From the NCBI RefSeq assembly GCF_000003815.2, contig NC_049983.1, positions 23,491,494 through 23,555,493 on the forward strand: 64,000 bases of DNA, written 5' to 3'. The notes below the pieces were generated by a model. It had not been told where the DNA came from and did not search any database. It was given only the letters and a program-made list of their open reading frames with translations. Numbering within the stretch: position 1 is the stretch's first letter; every line of letters begins with the position of its first letter. The position numbers and the translations under genes were made by a program. The DNA comes from Branchiostoma floridae. Its lineage: Eukaryota; Chordata; Leptocardii; Amphioxiformes; Branchiostomatidae. This document shows, piece by piece, positions 1 to 11,283 of the stretch.

Positions 1-165
1 CATTATCATCATCATCAACATCACCCCCATCATCATCATTATCATCGACATTATCATCATTATATCATCATCATCATCATTAGCATCATCATCATCACTA
101 TTGTCATTATTACTAATATCATTATTATAACGATGATGAAATTACCTTTTGGAAGGGACACCCTG
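1..165. repeat. (ATC)n microsatellite in the last intron of GPCR copy A
   Basis: An imperfect ATC/ATT trinucleotide tract. It lies just 3' (minus sense) of the TM1 exon, in the same intron as the tracts at 7345-7510 and 15000-15110. Confidence 0.85.
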
Positions 166-211
166 GCATGAAACAGTCATAAGAATTATTGACAGAATTA
201 CAGAAATGTAC

Positions 212-491
212 CTGTCTGTAGGTGCAGAAGGTAAGAATGACCAGACCGTTGCCGATGGTACCCACGATGCTGTAGATGCCCGTCACTGTAGAGCTGACTG
301 CCACTCCATATGCCGCTGCCATAGTTTTGTTCTCAGCGTCATATGGGGCTGGGTTGGGAGGGGTAACCGATTGGTTTCCTACACAAAGAGACCAATAGCG
401 GAGCTCGAGTGAGCAACTCAAGAAAACCACGGGACATTATCAGCTGTACATATGTACATAGAGAGAGAGGGAGAGGGAGAGAGAGAGAGAC

Positions 492-524
<33 letters not shown>

Positions 525-2213
525 TGCCAGATCACACCAACTTCCCTTGAGCCGAGACGGGGGCCGGTACCGACTTCCAACGACCTTTGCCCTGCTGCAA
601 TAAAGATTACTGTATATTGCTACTGTTCGTTCAATTCATGATCCCATTATAAGATCCCGCTAGTCTGATCAGTTGTGAAGAAAACCTATCATTATAACAC
701 ATTGTTATACCTTGAAGTGTTTCTCACCAGATTCTGCCGGGAATGAATCGCCAGGGGACACAGAAGCCTGCCCACCGTCGTGTGTTTGGTTGGTAGGAGC
801 GGCCGTCTGTGACTGGGCTTCCAACGAAGGCAGAATAATCGCTGAGAAAAAAAATAACGTTACAGCATTACAGTTTATCCTATTCACTTGATTTTAGTTT
901 ATCATAATCACTTGAAAGTAGTAAACTGGTGAGTTTCTACTTGTAGTTTGAAAAGCATTTATGACGATGAGTGTCCTTCGGGGATACTTAAGCCCAAGTC
1001 ATCCACATACACAAGTTTGCATCATTTCGTTTAAATGTAAGAGCACATACAGTAGGTCATGTTAGGTATATTTCATTTGGTCTGCCAATACCCGTAGTGG
1101 AATAATCCCAAAGATTTATATATAAAGATGGGGAAAATGGCATCCATGCCAAATATCAAGTCATTTGGCCCATGGACGATGAAGATGAAGCCATTTAAAG
1201 ATTTTGGCAGGAAAACCAGCAGTCGATTCTGAAGGCAGAAGTACGTTCACAGGAAATGTTTTTTGTAGACAATTGCGTTGTCATTAACCACCTAATCTTC
1301 CCCGTTTGATAAAACCGCCTTGCTTGCACAAAGCAAGACCAATTCGAGTCGTCTTGAAAAACGAGTTTATAATGAGGTCATTAATTATGCGAAAGATGCC
1401 GACATCGATTGTATCCACGCATAACAATAGAAACCCATGCATTAAATTAGTGTGATTTATCGAGACTCTAGACAGCGCCTAGCCTCTACCAGGCTCCACA
1501 GGTCGCTTGAAAAATAGTAGAAATTGGCCAAATAAGAAAGAAAACGCGGTAGATGGCCGAGGAGTACCGTTTGCGACTTAAGGCCGGCCGGCTAACGTTG
1601 ATACTCCTGGGCCATTTAACTCCTACTCAGCTTTTATTCCTAACTTGGCCTAAGTCCCCTATTCGGCCAGGCGGGATTCTGGTAGAGACTAGACAACGCC
1701 CCACGCCCGTAGCTTCGGTGGATCCATGGAAAATACAAAATGCCGGCGCGCATCTCCCATATTATCTTACAGATTTCTCGACAAAAATGGTGTCGCTGTG
1801 TTTCTTTAGATTCTGGACGTCCTCAGCCTCAGCAGGGCACCCCAGCTCAAGATGAGCTCTTTGGTCTGTGGTATGGAGTGAAGTTTTACAAATAGCATAT
1901 TCCACTCCTATACCTATGCTATGGGGCGACATATAAGATTGAGCAAATGATGAGAAAAAAACAAGCCATTAAGGGGGGGGGGGGGTATACTCATTTCAAG
2001 ATTTCATCAAGACCTATCCACACTCCAAATATCAAGACAATACATCCAGGTGTTCTCGAGTTATACTGTCCATTCACAATCATACATGCCGTATGACACA
2101 TACAAACGCTACAGAAAGCAAAATATTCTTGGCAAAGATAAAAAAAAATACATACCTATCGATGTCAACCAGAGCAATAGACTCGATAACAGACAGGTGA
2201 TGAGTCTAGTCAT
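212..2213 (-). CDS. GPCR copy A (moody/GPR84/melatonin-receptor-like), 5' part; continues past left edge
   Basis: Three minus-strand exons are visible. Exon 1 (2156-2213, 58 nt) encodes a signal peptide starting MTRLITCLLSSLLLWLT. Exon 2 (728-841, 114 nt) encodes a Ser/Thr-rich N-terminal segment with an NQT sequon. The TM1 exon (212-378) encodes an ENKT sequon and a TM1 with GTIGNGLVIL, holding the class A Asn1.50 motif. Splice sites are canonical and phases agree: exon 1 ends in phase 1, exon 2 is 1-1, and the TM1 exon is 1-0. The TM2-TM7 exon expected next would lie left of base 1; the intron leading to it is the (ATC)n tract at the edge. The 78-nt exon of copies C and D was not found here. 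Family assignment comes from the paralogous TM exons of copies B and C. The receptor is expected in the plasma membrane; its ligand is unknown. Confidence 0.72.
455..525. repeat. (GA)n microsatellite
   Basis: A GA-rich tract between the TM1 exon and exon 2 of copy A. The paralogous tract in copy B is at 8127-8237. Confidence 0.8.
1480..1691. mobile_element. Foldback MITE (TAGCCTCTACCAGG termini), 212 bp, 9-bp target duplication
   Basis: Left end TAGCCTCTACCAGGC, right end GGTAGAGACTA. Flanks are gacagcgcc (1471-1479) and gacaacgcc (1692-1700), a 9-bp duplication with one mismatch. The matching intron of copy C near 20103 has one uninterrupted copy of this site. A 9-bp duplication points to Mutator-like elements; that class is an inference. 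Confidence 0.7.
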
Positions 2214-2517
2214 TATTCTACCCGAGAAATAAAATTTAAAAAAACGTCGGAAAAGGGTGGACCTCAGATCCACTGCTTGCTGTAGAGCTTGGGTCATCAG
2301 CACTGGTCTCTTACACAACTTTTTTGTGCCGAAAACGCAAATGGGACTGTTACACAAGCAGGTAAGGACCGTTGGCATGGAAACGGGTGCGCTACACGCG
2401 GTTACTTAACGATGATAACAGAATAAACCCAACCTGTTTAGAAATAGCCAACATGTGCACTAGTATCCGTGTAGCCTCTTTTCACAATTTGTTAACCACA
2501 CGTTAATAACACGCTTG

Positions 2518-2960
2518 TTTTTGTTGTTGGCCTCGCTTTACGTCTATTATTTTGCTAGACGTGGCCTCTTGGTGCTGAGTAACACAGGATTCGTTTTTTA
2601 GTCAATCGTCTCTCTTGGTATTTAACTCTTGTGCTTGAGAGTTGCTGGAGGTGTTTCTATGAGAGTACGTCGAATCTGTGCGTACTCTCAATGTACCGGG
2701 AGAAGCTAAGGCCTAGCCTCTACCAGGCTTCGTGGATCGGTGGTATGATTGTAGAAATTGGACAAATAGAGTCTATTTTATAGTACGCTAGGGGAGTTAG
2801 CCGACCAGAAGAGTACGTTTTCTCATCCGTGGTGAGGATAATGATTCTACCGATCCACGGAGCCTGGTAGAGGCTAGCTAAGGCCCTGCACACCTGTTTG
2901 CTGATTCCCTCTGAAAGGTCTTCTCTCATTCCAGTTAGCGTGGTGATTATATATCCGTGG
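2518..2960 (-). mobile_element. 3' end of the RNase H-bearing LINE family, with a nested MITE
   Basis: In reverse complement this matches the 3' end of the plus-strand element at 42.35-43.6 kb. Both encode MREDLSEGI and share the 3' UTR with GAGAGTACG and TTAAATACCAAGAGAG. An ACAACA-type tail lies near 2520. The fragment is split at 2705-2885 by a MITE, so it predates that insertion. The paralogous fragment is at 10240-10880. Confidence 0.65.
2714..2876. mobile_element. Foldback MITE (TAGCCTCTACCAGG termini) nested in a LINE tail
   Basis: 163 bp with near-perfect terminal inverted repeats (TAGCCTCTACCAGGC and GCCTGGTAGAGGCTA). Perfect 9-bp flanks gctaaggcc lie at 2705-2713 and 2877-2885. The interrupted LINE sequence is continuous when the element and one flank are removed. 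Confidence 0.75.
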
Positions 2961-3080
2961 CTCTGCTGATCTACTGCTTACTTTTAAGTCTGGGTTATCA
3001 GCACTGATCTTTCACACAGCTATTTTTATCCTAAGTGCCGTAAACGAAAATTGCGTGAAACGCCCAAGGCATCATCTGAT

Positions 3081-3982
3081 TAACCTCAATCTACCAGGCT
3101 CCGCGGATCGGTGGTCTAATTGTAGAAATTGGACGAAAATAGATTCAATGGTACGCTAGGGGATTCGGCCTGACAGAAGAATCAAAACCCTCACCTATTT
3201 ATAGATGGCGATTAGTGGACTTCAAAGATCATGTGTGTACTTTTATAGATCAATAGTTTATTTTCAGGCACCAAGGCCCATAAAAACAGACAATTAGACA
3301 ATACATTTAAAAAGAACAACAATCCAGTGGCAATACATTAAATCAAAAGGCAGGAAGGATTTACACTCGTGCACGTGGTCTGTGTACTTGACCGTAGGTC
3401 TTCCAGAACATACTTGTAGCAATAACATCGAAATCAGATAGGACTGTGATAATGTCGTTCTCAGACGCCATGAGGCGAGCCGCAAATGAGTGCGTCAGCT
3501 GACGCCTCCTGGCGTCGAACGTGTCTACGCGCATCAGTGCGAAGAGGCAGCTGTTGCTAGTGGATCTAGGCTGTGACGTCATGATTTTGAGAGCGTCATG
3601 GAAAGCAACTTTGACTCTCTGCAGCGCGGCGGCGCTGTGATTAGACCACACCTGTATACAGTATAGGGGGCAACAATGAGACATGAATAAGAGTCGTTTT
3701 GCCTCAGCACTCAGCAGAACAGTTGCCGAATGTCCGGGATAGGGTGTTGGCTTTTATGTCCAGGAAAATTAGCAGTGTACATTTTACAATTTGTATCACA
3801 GCTAATGGACAAAAGCTAAAGCCTCTCGAGCCTCTCTCAAACATAGCGACGCCGCACAGGCTCCGTGGTGAGGATTTTGATTCTTCTGGCCGGTTGACTC
3901 CCCTAGCGTACTATTGACTCTATTTGTTCAATGGACATTTCTACAATTAGACCACCGATCCACGAGAGCCTGGTAGAGGCTA
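3081..3982. mobile_element. Foldback MITE of the same family, split by a LINE fragment
   Basis: Outer ends match TAGCCTCTACCAGG (left copy mutated). Flanks are tcatctgat (3072-3080) and ccatctgat (3983-3991). The 288-bp paralog at 10994-11281 is uninterrupted, which shows that about 3230-3838 is a later insertion. Confidence 0.65.
3230..3838 (-). mobile_element. CR1/L2-like LINE 3' fragment
   Basis: A minus-strand frame at 3361-3684 reads like the C-terminal part of a LINE reverse transcriptase (LYCIQVWSNHS, LQRVKVAFHDALK). It is followed by a 3' end containing CCTGAAAATAAACTATTGATC. It lies inside the MITE of copy A only, so it was inserted after the A/B duplication or was lost in B. A similar short tail occurs near 35706-35753. 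Confidence 0.6.
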
Positions 3983-4197
3983 CCATCTGATCCATAAGCC
4001 TTTTAGGACCGTTTTCATAGAAACGGGTGAGCTATACGCAGTTACTAAGTGATGATCACAGAAATAGACGATTAATAATAGCTGGGTTATTGCTATAATC
4101 CGAGTGCTAGTTTTAAAAGAGAGTAAGTGCGATATATATAGAGGCAGTGACAGATCTTATAAACGAATCATTCAAGTTTTGTCTCTTTGAACCTGTG

Positions 4198-4203
4198 TTT
4201 ATT
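4198..4203 (-). terminator. Possible polyadenylation signal of GPCR copy B
   Basis: AATAAA on the minus strand about 960 bp beyond the stop at 5162. The equivalent AATAAA beyond copy C is at 13214-13219. The distance is long, so the assignment is weak. Confidence 0.25.
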
Positions 4204-4789
4204 CATGAGAAAGCTCAAATCGGCCGACAAGCCGCTTTTCATTGAGGTCATGGGGTAATGGTCAGCTAAACAGAGATACAGATTACATCATTCTAGATAG
4301 TCCCATAATCAATGTATCAACACACATCATTACATATACAAGGTACGAAAGGTACGAAACATATAGTTGAGAAAAAAGCTAGTTCATGGTCCGTGTCCAT
4401 CTTCTGATTGTCTCTCGCTTAGGTTTTGGGAATAGCCATCAGATTGCTTGTGTTTTGTCTGGTTGTTCTTATGCTTTGGTCTCTGCATTACACAGACATT
4501 ACGTTTGCCGAAGAGGAGTGCACGTTGGTTAGCATAATGAAGGCTGTGCGATCAGTATAGATTACCCACCGCTGTAGAGGAGTTAGCAATCAATTTGCAG
4601 GTAATGAAACGGAGGATTAAAAAAAGGGCGCAGCGATCTTGTTGCGATGATCCTGAGTTTGAATATGACTCATTTTTCTTCGTCGGCATCAGGGTCATGC
4701 CTCCTCGTAATTTAGAGCTCGCAGACTCGTCGTCCGATCGATTTTCGCTACATGTGACGGGGCAATACAGGAGGGCCTGCATACGGTAA

Positions 4790-5050
4790 CGTGGCAATCG
4801 CACAGATGTTGTACGTACGCGCGTGTAAGCACGTGCAACCCACGTACCACTCACGTACAACTCACGTACGGACGATGCACGCAACCGGCTCACGGCCAGG
4901 CGTGGCGTGCAGACCACATATACATTACACCTTGCGCAACCGTGAGAATGACGTGTGTTGAGTCGTACTCCCCCCTGCTCTTTCAATTCCTAAATGTGGC
5001 GGATGTGACGGACAAAAAGCACGTACAGCAGGTTGTGCCCTTAGCTTAAG
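4790..5050. repeat. CGTACG-rich dispersed element in GPCR 3' flank
   Basis: Dense in CACGTAC and GTACGT words, ending TTGTGCCCTTAGCTTAAG. The duplicate is at about 13800-14060. A related element with the same GTTGTGCCCTTAGCTTA end lies in the EndoU gene intron at 28404-28802. Confidence 0.5.
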
Positions 5051-5524
5051 TTAAGTACCGCCTCCGTACAAAATTCTACGGAGTCAAACGAATTTAGGAG
5101 CACGCAGACATGCAATGGCACTTGAAGTGCATGCAGTTTGGTAGCGACAAAGGTTTGACGGTTAGTTTACTGGCGCTCCGGGTTGGAACGGCAGCTGCCG
5201 CTTGCAGCGAACCAGGGCCTTAAAGGCACGCCTGAACACAGGCAGCTTCCAGGCGTACAGAAAAGGGTTCAGGACATAGTTCATGCGGTACAGCATAAAC
5301 AGCACTACTATAGCTGCCTTTGGCAAGAAGCCTTCATGCACATTGATGCTGAACAACAGCACGCTCGGAGCCGAGCAAACCGTGAATACACCAAAAATGA
5401 GTAACATGTGTTTAGTGCGCTGTATTACCCTTTTTGACACGTATTTCTCATGGTTGGCAATGTTTTGATTCCGTGCTGCCATCGTAACTACAGAATCATT
5501 CACGAATAAGTAGATCCTCAGGTA

Positions 5525-6876
5525 CGAGGGGCTAAAACCGTAATGGTCCTGACCCACTTCCAGTTGTCTGATCTAAATGAAATTTTGTATGTGTAATAAT
5601 TCATATCTCTATGGGTTATGTTGCAAAAGACAGCTCTGAACTAATTGTGGTTTCTGATTTACTGGTGTTTGAACTGAGTCAGGTGCGAAATGGACCAGGT
5701 GTGAAATGGAACCAGTTGAGTGTCGCGCAGTGATCCGGTTTTTGTATTTGAAAGGACGCACACCAAAGAAGACTTTTGATGAAATAAATGAAACTTATGG
5801 TGATGATGCCCCATCATATGACCTTGTAAAACGCTGGCATCCTGAATTCAAACGTGGCTGGAAGTCTGTGGAAACAGCTCCCAGACCTGGTCGTCCCTCT
5901 TCTGCCATTGATGAGGCATCCGCATATAAACGGCATGCCCGAGCGGTTNNNNNNNNNNNNNNNNNNNNNNNNNNNNNNNNNNNNNNNNNNNNNNNNNNNN
6001 NNNNNNNNNNNNNNNNNNNNNNNNNNNNNNNNNNNNNNNNNNNNNNNNNNNNNNNNNNNNNNNNNNNNNNNNNNNNNNNNNNNNNNNNNNNNNNNNNNNN
6101 NNNNNNNNNNNNNNNNNNNNNNNNNNNNNNNNNNNNNNNNNNNNNNNNNNNNNNNNNNNNNNNNNNNNNNNNNNNNNNNNNNNNNNNNNNNNNNNNNNNN
6201 NNNNNNNNNNNNNNNNNNNNNNNNNNNNNNNNNNNNNNNNNNNNNNNNNNNNNNNNNNNNNNNNNNNNNNNNNNNNNNNNNNNNNNNNNNNNNNNNNNNN
6301 NNNNNNNNNNNNNNNNNNNNNNNNNNNNNNNNNNNNNNNNNNNNNNNNNNNNNNNNNNNNNNNNNNNNNNNNNNNNNNNNNNNNNNNNNNNNNNNNNNNN
6401 NNNNNNNNNNNNNNNNNNNNNNNNNNNNNNNNNNNNNNNNNNNNNNNNNNNNNNNNNNNNNNNNNNNNNNNNNNNNNNNNNNNNNNNNNNNNNNNNNNNN
6501 NNNNNNNNNNNNNNNNNNNNNNNNNNNNNNNNNNNNNNNNNNNNNNNNNNNNNNNNNNNNNNNNNNNNNNNNNNNNNNNNNNNNNNNNNNNNNNNNNNNN
6601 NNNNNNNNNNNNNNNNNNNNNNNNNNNNNNNNNNNNNNNNNNNNNNNNNNNNNNNNNNNNNNNNNNNNNNNNNNNNNNNNNNNNNNNNNNNNNNNNNNNN
6701 NNNNNNNNNNNNNNNNNNNNNNNNNNNNNNNNNNNNNNNNNNNNNNNNNNNNNNNNNNNNNNNNNNNNNNNNNNNNNNNNNNNNNNNNNNNNNNNNNNNN
6801 NNNNNNNNNNNNNNNNNNNNNNNNNNNNNNNNNNNNNNNNNNNNNNNNNNNNNNNNNNNNNNNNNNNNNNNNNNNN
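5525..6876 (+). mobile_element. mariner-family DNA transposon inside the TM5 codons of GPCR copy B
   Basis: The element starts after TA at 5523-5524 with CGAGGGGCTAAAACC. About 180 bp later an ATG at 5706 opens a mariner transposase N-terminus: MEPVECRAVIRFLYLKG, then APSYDLVKRWHPEFKRGW and RPGRPSSA, the usual helix-turn-helix and linker. Sequence enters the gap at 5949 after 81 codons. On the far side (6877) receptor coding sequence resumes at the aligned position. Left end to right gap edge is about 1,350 bp, close to the usual 1.3 kb of mariner elements, so the gap probably holds the rest of the transposase and the right end. Confidence 0.75.
5949..6876. other. Assembly gap (928 N)
   Basis: Run of N inside the mariner insertion of GPCR copy B. 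Confidence 0.99.
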
Positions 6877-7344
6877 TGCCGATAACTACACAGAAGACGA
6901 TCAAATAGAAAAGCCCATAGATGTTGGAGACGTAGTCTCGACTGTAAGAACTCTTGTCCATTAGAGCGCAGATTTGTGAATTTTTGTTCCAACCGAATTC
7001 ACCATAGCCTAGAAACCCTGGAGCTACCAACAACCCACTCACAACCCACGATAACACGACCCACAGGAACGACCTGAAAGGACTGAACAGTTTCCTGTAC
7101 GTCTCTGTTGATTTCGTGACGCGTATGCATCGGTTAAAGGCGATCAGGACCATAGATAACAGCGATATGTAGATACTGAAGTAGAATAAGGCGCCTATCA
7201 TTGGGCACATGGCGTGTCCGAGAGAAGGGGCACCGATGATCGCGGAGGCTGTTGATACTGGGTACTGGAAACCGGTTATCATGACGTCACTGATGCTGAT
7301 GCTCAGGATGAAGGTGTGCGCGGACGTCCGTACCTGCGGAAATA

Positions 7345-7510
7345 ATACACTTGTATCATAATCATCATTATCATCATCATCATTATCATCATCACTATCA
7401 TCAACAACATCATCATCATCATCGTCATTATCATCATTAACATCATCATCATCATTAGCATCATCATCATTATTATCATCATCATTATCAATTATCATTA
7501 TCATTATTCG
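7345..7510. repeat. (ATC)n microsatellite in the last intron of GPCR copy B
   Basis: ATC/ATT tract just upstream (minus sense) of the TM2-TM7 exon acceptor at 7334-7335. Same intron position as in copies A and C. Confidence 0.85.
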
Positions 7511-8126
7511 CAGATCATTTAGCATAAGACTAGAAAGGCAACATGTTCACGACAATGCAAATGAAGACCTTTTGTCAAGCTACTCGCATACAATACTATA
7601 TCATTAAGCTCACACTTTCGTATCGTAGTAATGTAGCCACCCTACATCTGCTTGGTTTCCGTACATGTTGAGACAAATCCGCGGGGGGTACAAGGCCAAA
7701 TAAAGTTACGCATAGGATGATGAAACTGTCTTTTGAAAGGGACACGCTGTAATTTATGTAGACCACTGGAAGAATAGCTGGCAACATAATGTTGTAATAG
7801 CTAAAAGTGGATCTGAATAAAGTCAAGTCAAGACATAAACAGTCATAGGAAAAATTGACATAATTACAGAAATGTACCTGTCTGTAGGTGCAGAAGGTTA
7901 AGATGACCAGCCCGTTGCCGATGGTGCCCACGATGCTGTAGATGCCCGTCACTGTAGAGCTGACTGCCACTCCATATGCTGCTGCCATAGTTTTGTTCTC
8001 GGTGTCAGGTAGGGATGGGTTGCCAGGGGTAACCGATTGGTTTCCTACACAAAGAGACCAATAGCGGAGCTCGAGTGAACAAATCAAGGAAACCACGGGA
8101 CATTAGCAGCGGTACATATGTACATA

Positions 8127-8204
8127 GTCTCATAGAGAGTGAGAGAGAGTGAGAGAGAGAGGGGGAGAGAGAGGGGGAGAGAGAGAGGGGGAGAGAGAGA
8201 GAGG

Positions 8205-8237
<33 letters not shown>
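8127..8237. repeat. (GA)n / GAGAGGGG microsatellite
   Basis: Paralog of the GA tract at 455-525. Here it is longer and carries GGGG interruptions. Confidence 0.8.
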
Positions 8238-8238
<1 letters not shown>

Positions 8239-9227
8239 GATAGATAGATGCTAGATCACACCAACTTCCCTTGAGCCGAGACGGGGGCCGGTACCGACTT
8301 CCAACGACTTTTGCCCTGCTGCAATACATATTACTGTATTTGATGTTGTTACTGTCCGTTCAATTCGTGATCAGTGTCCCATTATAAGATCCTGCTAGTC
8401 TGTTAAGTTGTGAAGAAAACCCATCATTATAACACATTGTGATTTTTAACCTCCTTGGTTACACCTTGCAGTGTTTCTCACCAGATTCTGCCGGGAATGA
8501 ATCGCCAGGGGACACAGAAGCTTGCCCACCGTCGTGTGTTTGGTTGGTAGGAGCGGCCGTCTGTGACTGGGCTTCCAACGAAGGCAGAATAATCGCTGAG
8601 AAAAAAATAACGTTACAGCATTACAGTTTATCCTATTCACTTGATTTTAGTTTATCATAATCACTTGAAAGTAGTAAACTGGTGAGTTTCTACTTGTAGT
8701 TTGAAAAGCATTTATGACGATGAGTGTCCTTTGGGGACATGCCCAAGTCATCCACATACACAAGTTAGCATCATTTCGTTTAAATGTAAGAGCACATACA
8801 GTAGGTCATGTTAGGTGTATTTCATTTGGTCTGCCAATACCCGTAGTGGAATAATCCCAAAGATTTATATATAAAAATGGGGAAAATGACATCCATGCCA
8901 AATATCAAGTCATTCGGCCCATGGACGATGAAGATGAAGCCATCTAAAGATTTGGCAGGAAAACCAGCAGTCGATTCTGAAGGCAGAAGTTAGTTCACAG
9001 GAAATGTCTTTTGTAGACAATTGCGTTGTCATTAACCACCTAATCTTCCCCGTTTGATAAAACCGCCTTGCTCGCACAAAGCAAGACCAATTCGAGTCGT
9101 CTTGAAAATCGAGTTTATAATGAGGTCATTAATTATGCGAAAGATGCCGACACCGATTGTTTCCACGCATAACAATAGAAACCCATGCATTAAACAAGTG
9201 TGATTTAGCGAGACTCTAGACAGCGCC

Positions 9228-9439
9228 TGGCCTCTACCAGGCTCCACAGGTCGCTTGAAAAATAGTAGAAATTGGCCAAATAAGAAAGAAAACGCGGTAG
9301 ATGGCCGAGGAGTACCGTTTGCGACTTAAGGCCGGCCGGCTAACGTTGATACTCCTAGGCCATTTAACTCCTACTCAGCTTTTATTCCTAACTTGACCTA
9401 AGTCCCCTATTCGGCCAGGCGGGATTCTGGTAGAGACTA
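9228..9439. mobile_element. Foldback MITE, paralogous copy of the element at 1480-1691
   Basis: Same 212-bp length and same 9-bp flanks (gacagcgcc at 9219-9227, gacaacgcc at 9440-9448). The insertion therefore predates the A/B segmental duplication. Confidence 0.7.
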
Positions 9440-10270
9440 GACAACGCCCCACGCCCGTAGCTTCGGTGGATCCATGGAAAATACAAAATGCCGGCGCGCA
9501 TCTCCCATATTATCTTACAGATTTCTCGACAAAAATGGTGTCGCTGTGTTTCTTTAGATTCTGGACGTCTTCAGCCTGTGTGCAGGGCACCCCTTGGTCT
9601 GTGGTATGGTGTGAAGTTTTACAAATAGCATATTCCACTCCTATACCTATGCTATGGGGCGACATATAAGATTGAGCAAATGACGAGAAAAAACAAGCCG
9701 TTAAGGGGGGGGGGGGCAAAAATATACTCATTTCAAGATTTCGTCAAGACCTATCCACACTCCAAATATCAAGAATATCTATCCAGGCGCTCTCGAGTTA
9801 TACGGTCCATCCACAAACATACATACCGTATGACCACACATACAATCGCTACAGAAGGCATAACATTCTTGGCGAAGATAAAAGATATACATACCTATCG
9901 ATGTCAACCAGAGCAATAGACTCGGTAACAGGCAGGTGAGTCTAGTCATTATTCTACCCGAGAAATAAAAAAATCACGTCGGAAAAGGGTGGACCTCAGA
10001 TCCATGCACTGCTTGCTGTAGAGCTTGGGTCATCAACACTGGTCTCTTACACAACTTTTTGTGTGCAAAAACGCAAATGGGACTGTTACACAAGCAGGTA
10101 AGGACCGTTGGCATGGAAACGGGTGCGCTACACGCGGTTACTTAACGATGATAACAGAATAAACCCAACCTGTTTAGAAATAGCCAATACCAGTATTCGA
10201 GTAGCCTCTTTGCACAATAATGTTAATCACACGTGAGAAAAGCTTGTTGTTGTTGTTGCCCTCGCTTTAT

Positions 10271-10452
10271 AATGTATTCCAAATGCGAGACCAGATTAAT
10301 CATACATAACTGTACTTTTACTCGATAATGTTTTGTTGTTGCTTTGTATGTAGCCTCTTAGTACTATTGTCTGTATAGCTCTTAGTTGTTATTAATTGCC
10401 ATACATTGTACCCTGTGCGATTGTTGAGCAATAAAATTCATTCATTCATTCT
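10271..10452 (+). mobile_element. Short 5'-truncated LINE 3' end with ATTC tail
   Basis: Ends GTGCGATTGTTGAGCAATAAAA followed by ATTC repeats. It resembles the 3' end of the LINE at 11.28-13.02 kb. The paralogous site near 2541 lacks it, so it postdates the duplication. Confidence 0.6.
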
Positions 10453-10628
10453 ATTATTTTGTTAGACGTGGTCTCTTGGTGTTGAGTAACACAGGATTCG
10501 TTTTTGAGTCAATCGTCTCTCTTGGTATTTAACTCTTGGTGCCTTGTGCTTGAGAGTTGCTGGAGGTGTTTCTATGAGAGTACGTCGAATCTGTGCGTAC
10601 TCTCAATGTACCGGGAGAAGCTAAGGCC

Positions 10629-10786
10629 TAGCCTCTACCAGGCTTCGTGGATCGGTGGTCTGATTGTAGAAATTGGACAAATAGAGTCTATAGTACGCTA
10701 GGGGAGTTAGCCGGCCAGAAGAGTACGTTTTCTCATCCGTGGTGAGGATAATGATTCTACCGATCCACGGAGCCTGGTAGAGGCTA
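10629..10786. mobile_element. Foldback MITE, paralogous copy of 2714-2876
   Basis: 158 bp, same ends. 9-bp flanks gctaaggcc at 10620-10628 and 10787-10795. Confidence 0.75.
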
Positions 10787-10993
10787 GCTAAGGCCCTGCA
10801 CACCTGTTTGCTGATTCTTTCTGAAAGGTCTTCTCTCATTCCAGTTAGCGTGGTGATGTCCGTGTGTCTGCTGATCTACTGCTACTATATTGAGTCGGGG
10901 TTATCAGCACTGATCTTTCACACAGCTATTTTTATCCTAGGTGCCGTAGACGGAAATTGGGCAAGACTCGAAACGCCCAAGGTACCATCTGAT

Positions 10994-11281
10994 TAGCCTC
11001 TACCAGGCTCCGTGGATCGGTGGTCTAATTGTAGAAATTGGACAAAAAATAGAATCATAATAGTTCGCTTGGGGAGTTGGCCGGCCAGAAGAATCAAAAC
11101 CCTCACCTATTCATAGACAGCGATTAGTGGACTTCAAAGAACATAGTGACCCCGCACAGGCGTCGTGGTGAGGATTTTTATTCCTCTGGCCGGCTGACAC
11201 CCCTAGCGTACTATTGACTCTATTTGCCAATGGACATTTCTACAATTAGACCACCGATCCACGAGAGCCTGGTAGAGGCTA
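10994..11281. mobile_element. Intact 288-bp foldback MITE with long inverted arms
   Basis: Arms of roughly 115 nt run inward from TAGCCTCTACCAGGCTCC and its complement, with shared interior words such as GTAGAAATTGGACAAA. Left flank is ccatctgat at 10985-10993. The right flank was replaced by the adjoining LINE. The paralog at 3081-3982 still has both flanks. Confidence 0.7.
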
Positions 11282-11283
11282 CC

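Larger units (their letters stand above)
5162..9949 (-). pseudogene. GPCR copy B (moody/GPR84/melatonin-receptor-like), last exon split by a mariner insertion
   Basis: Exons on the minus strand: signal peptide 9895-9949; N-terminal segment 8482-8595; TM1 7878-8044; and a TM2-TM7 exon from 7333 down to the stop at 5162. Visible motifs are LSISISD in TM2 (Asp2.50), the Cys before TM3 (AMCP), NRC in place of DRY, Trp in TM4 (VVLSWVV), CSAPS in TM6 and NPFLYAW in TM7. The GYGEFGW loop before TM5 resembles the moody/GPR84 group. The last exon is interrupted between about 5524 and the gap at 6876. Coding sequence resumes at both sides, and paralog C is uninterrupted there. The inserted DNA begins at a TA and carries a mariner transposase start. 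No frameshift was seen elsewhere, so the element appears to be the main lesion. The gap hides the other junction. Confidence 0.75.
10240..10880 (-). mobile_element. 3' end of the RNase H-bearing LINE family with two nested insertions
   Basis: Paralog of 2518-2960. Here it is interrupted by a second LINE 3' end (about 10271-10452) and the MITE at 10629-10786. It matches the 3' UTR and the MREDLSE-coding end of the element at 42.35-43.6 kb in reverse complement. Confidence 0.6.

Noticed and set aside
1553-1855. 100-codon plus-strand frame, partly repeated at 9466
   Set aside because: Crosses the MITE border and intron sequence; present only because both copies were duplicated.
4552-4986. 144-codon minus-strand frame, partly repeated at 13568-13991
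   Set aside because: Lies in a CGTACG-rich repeat in the receptor 3' flank; the duplicate copy is broken by a 12-bp difference and frame shift in use.
7303-7525. Asp/Met-rich minus-strand frames
   Set aside because: Translation of the (ATC)n microsatellite in an intron.
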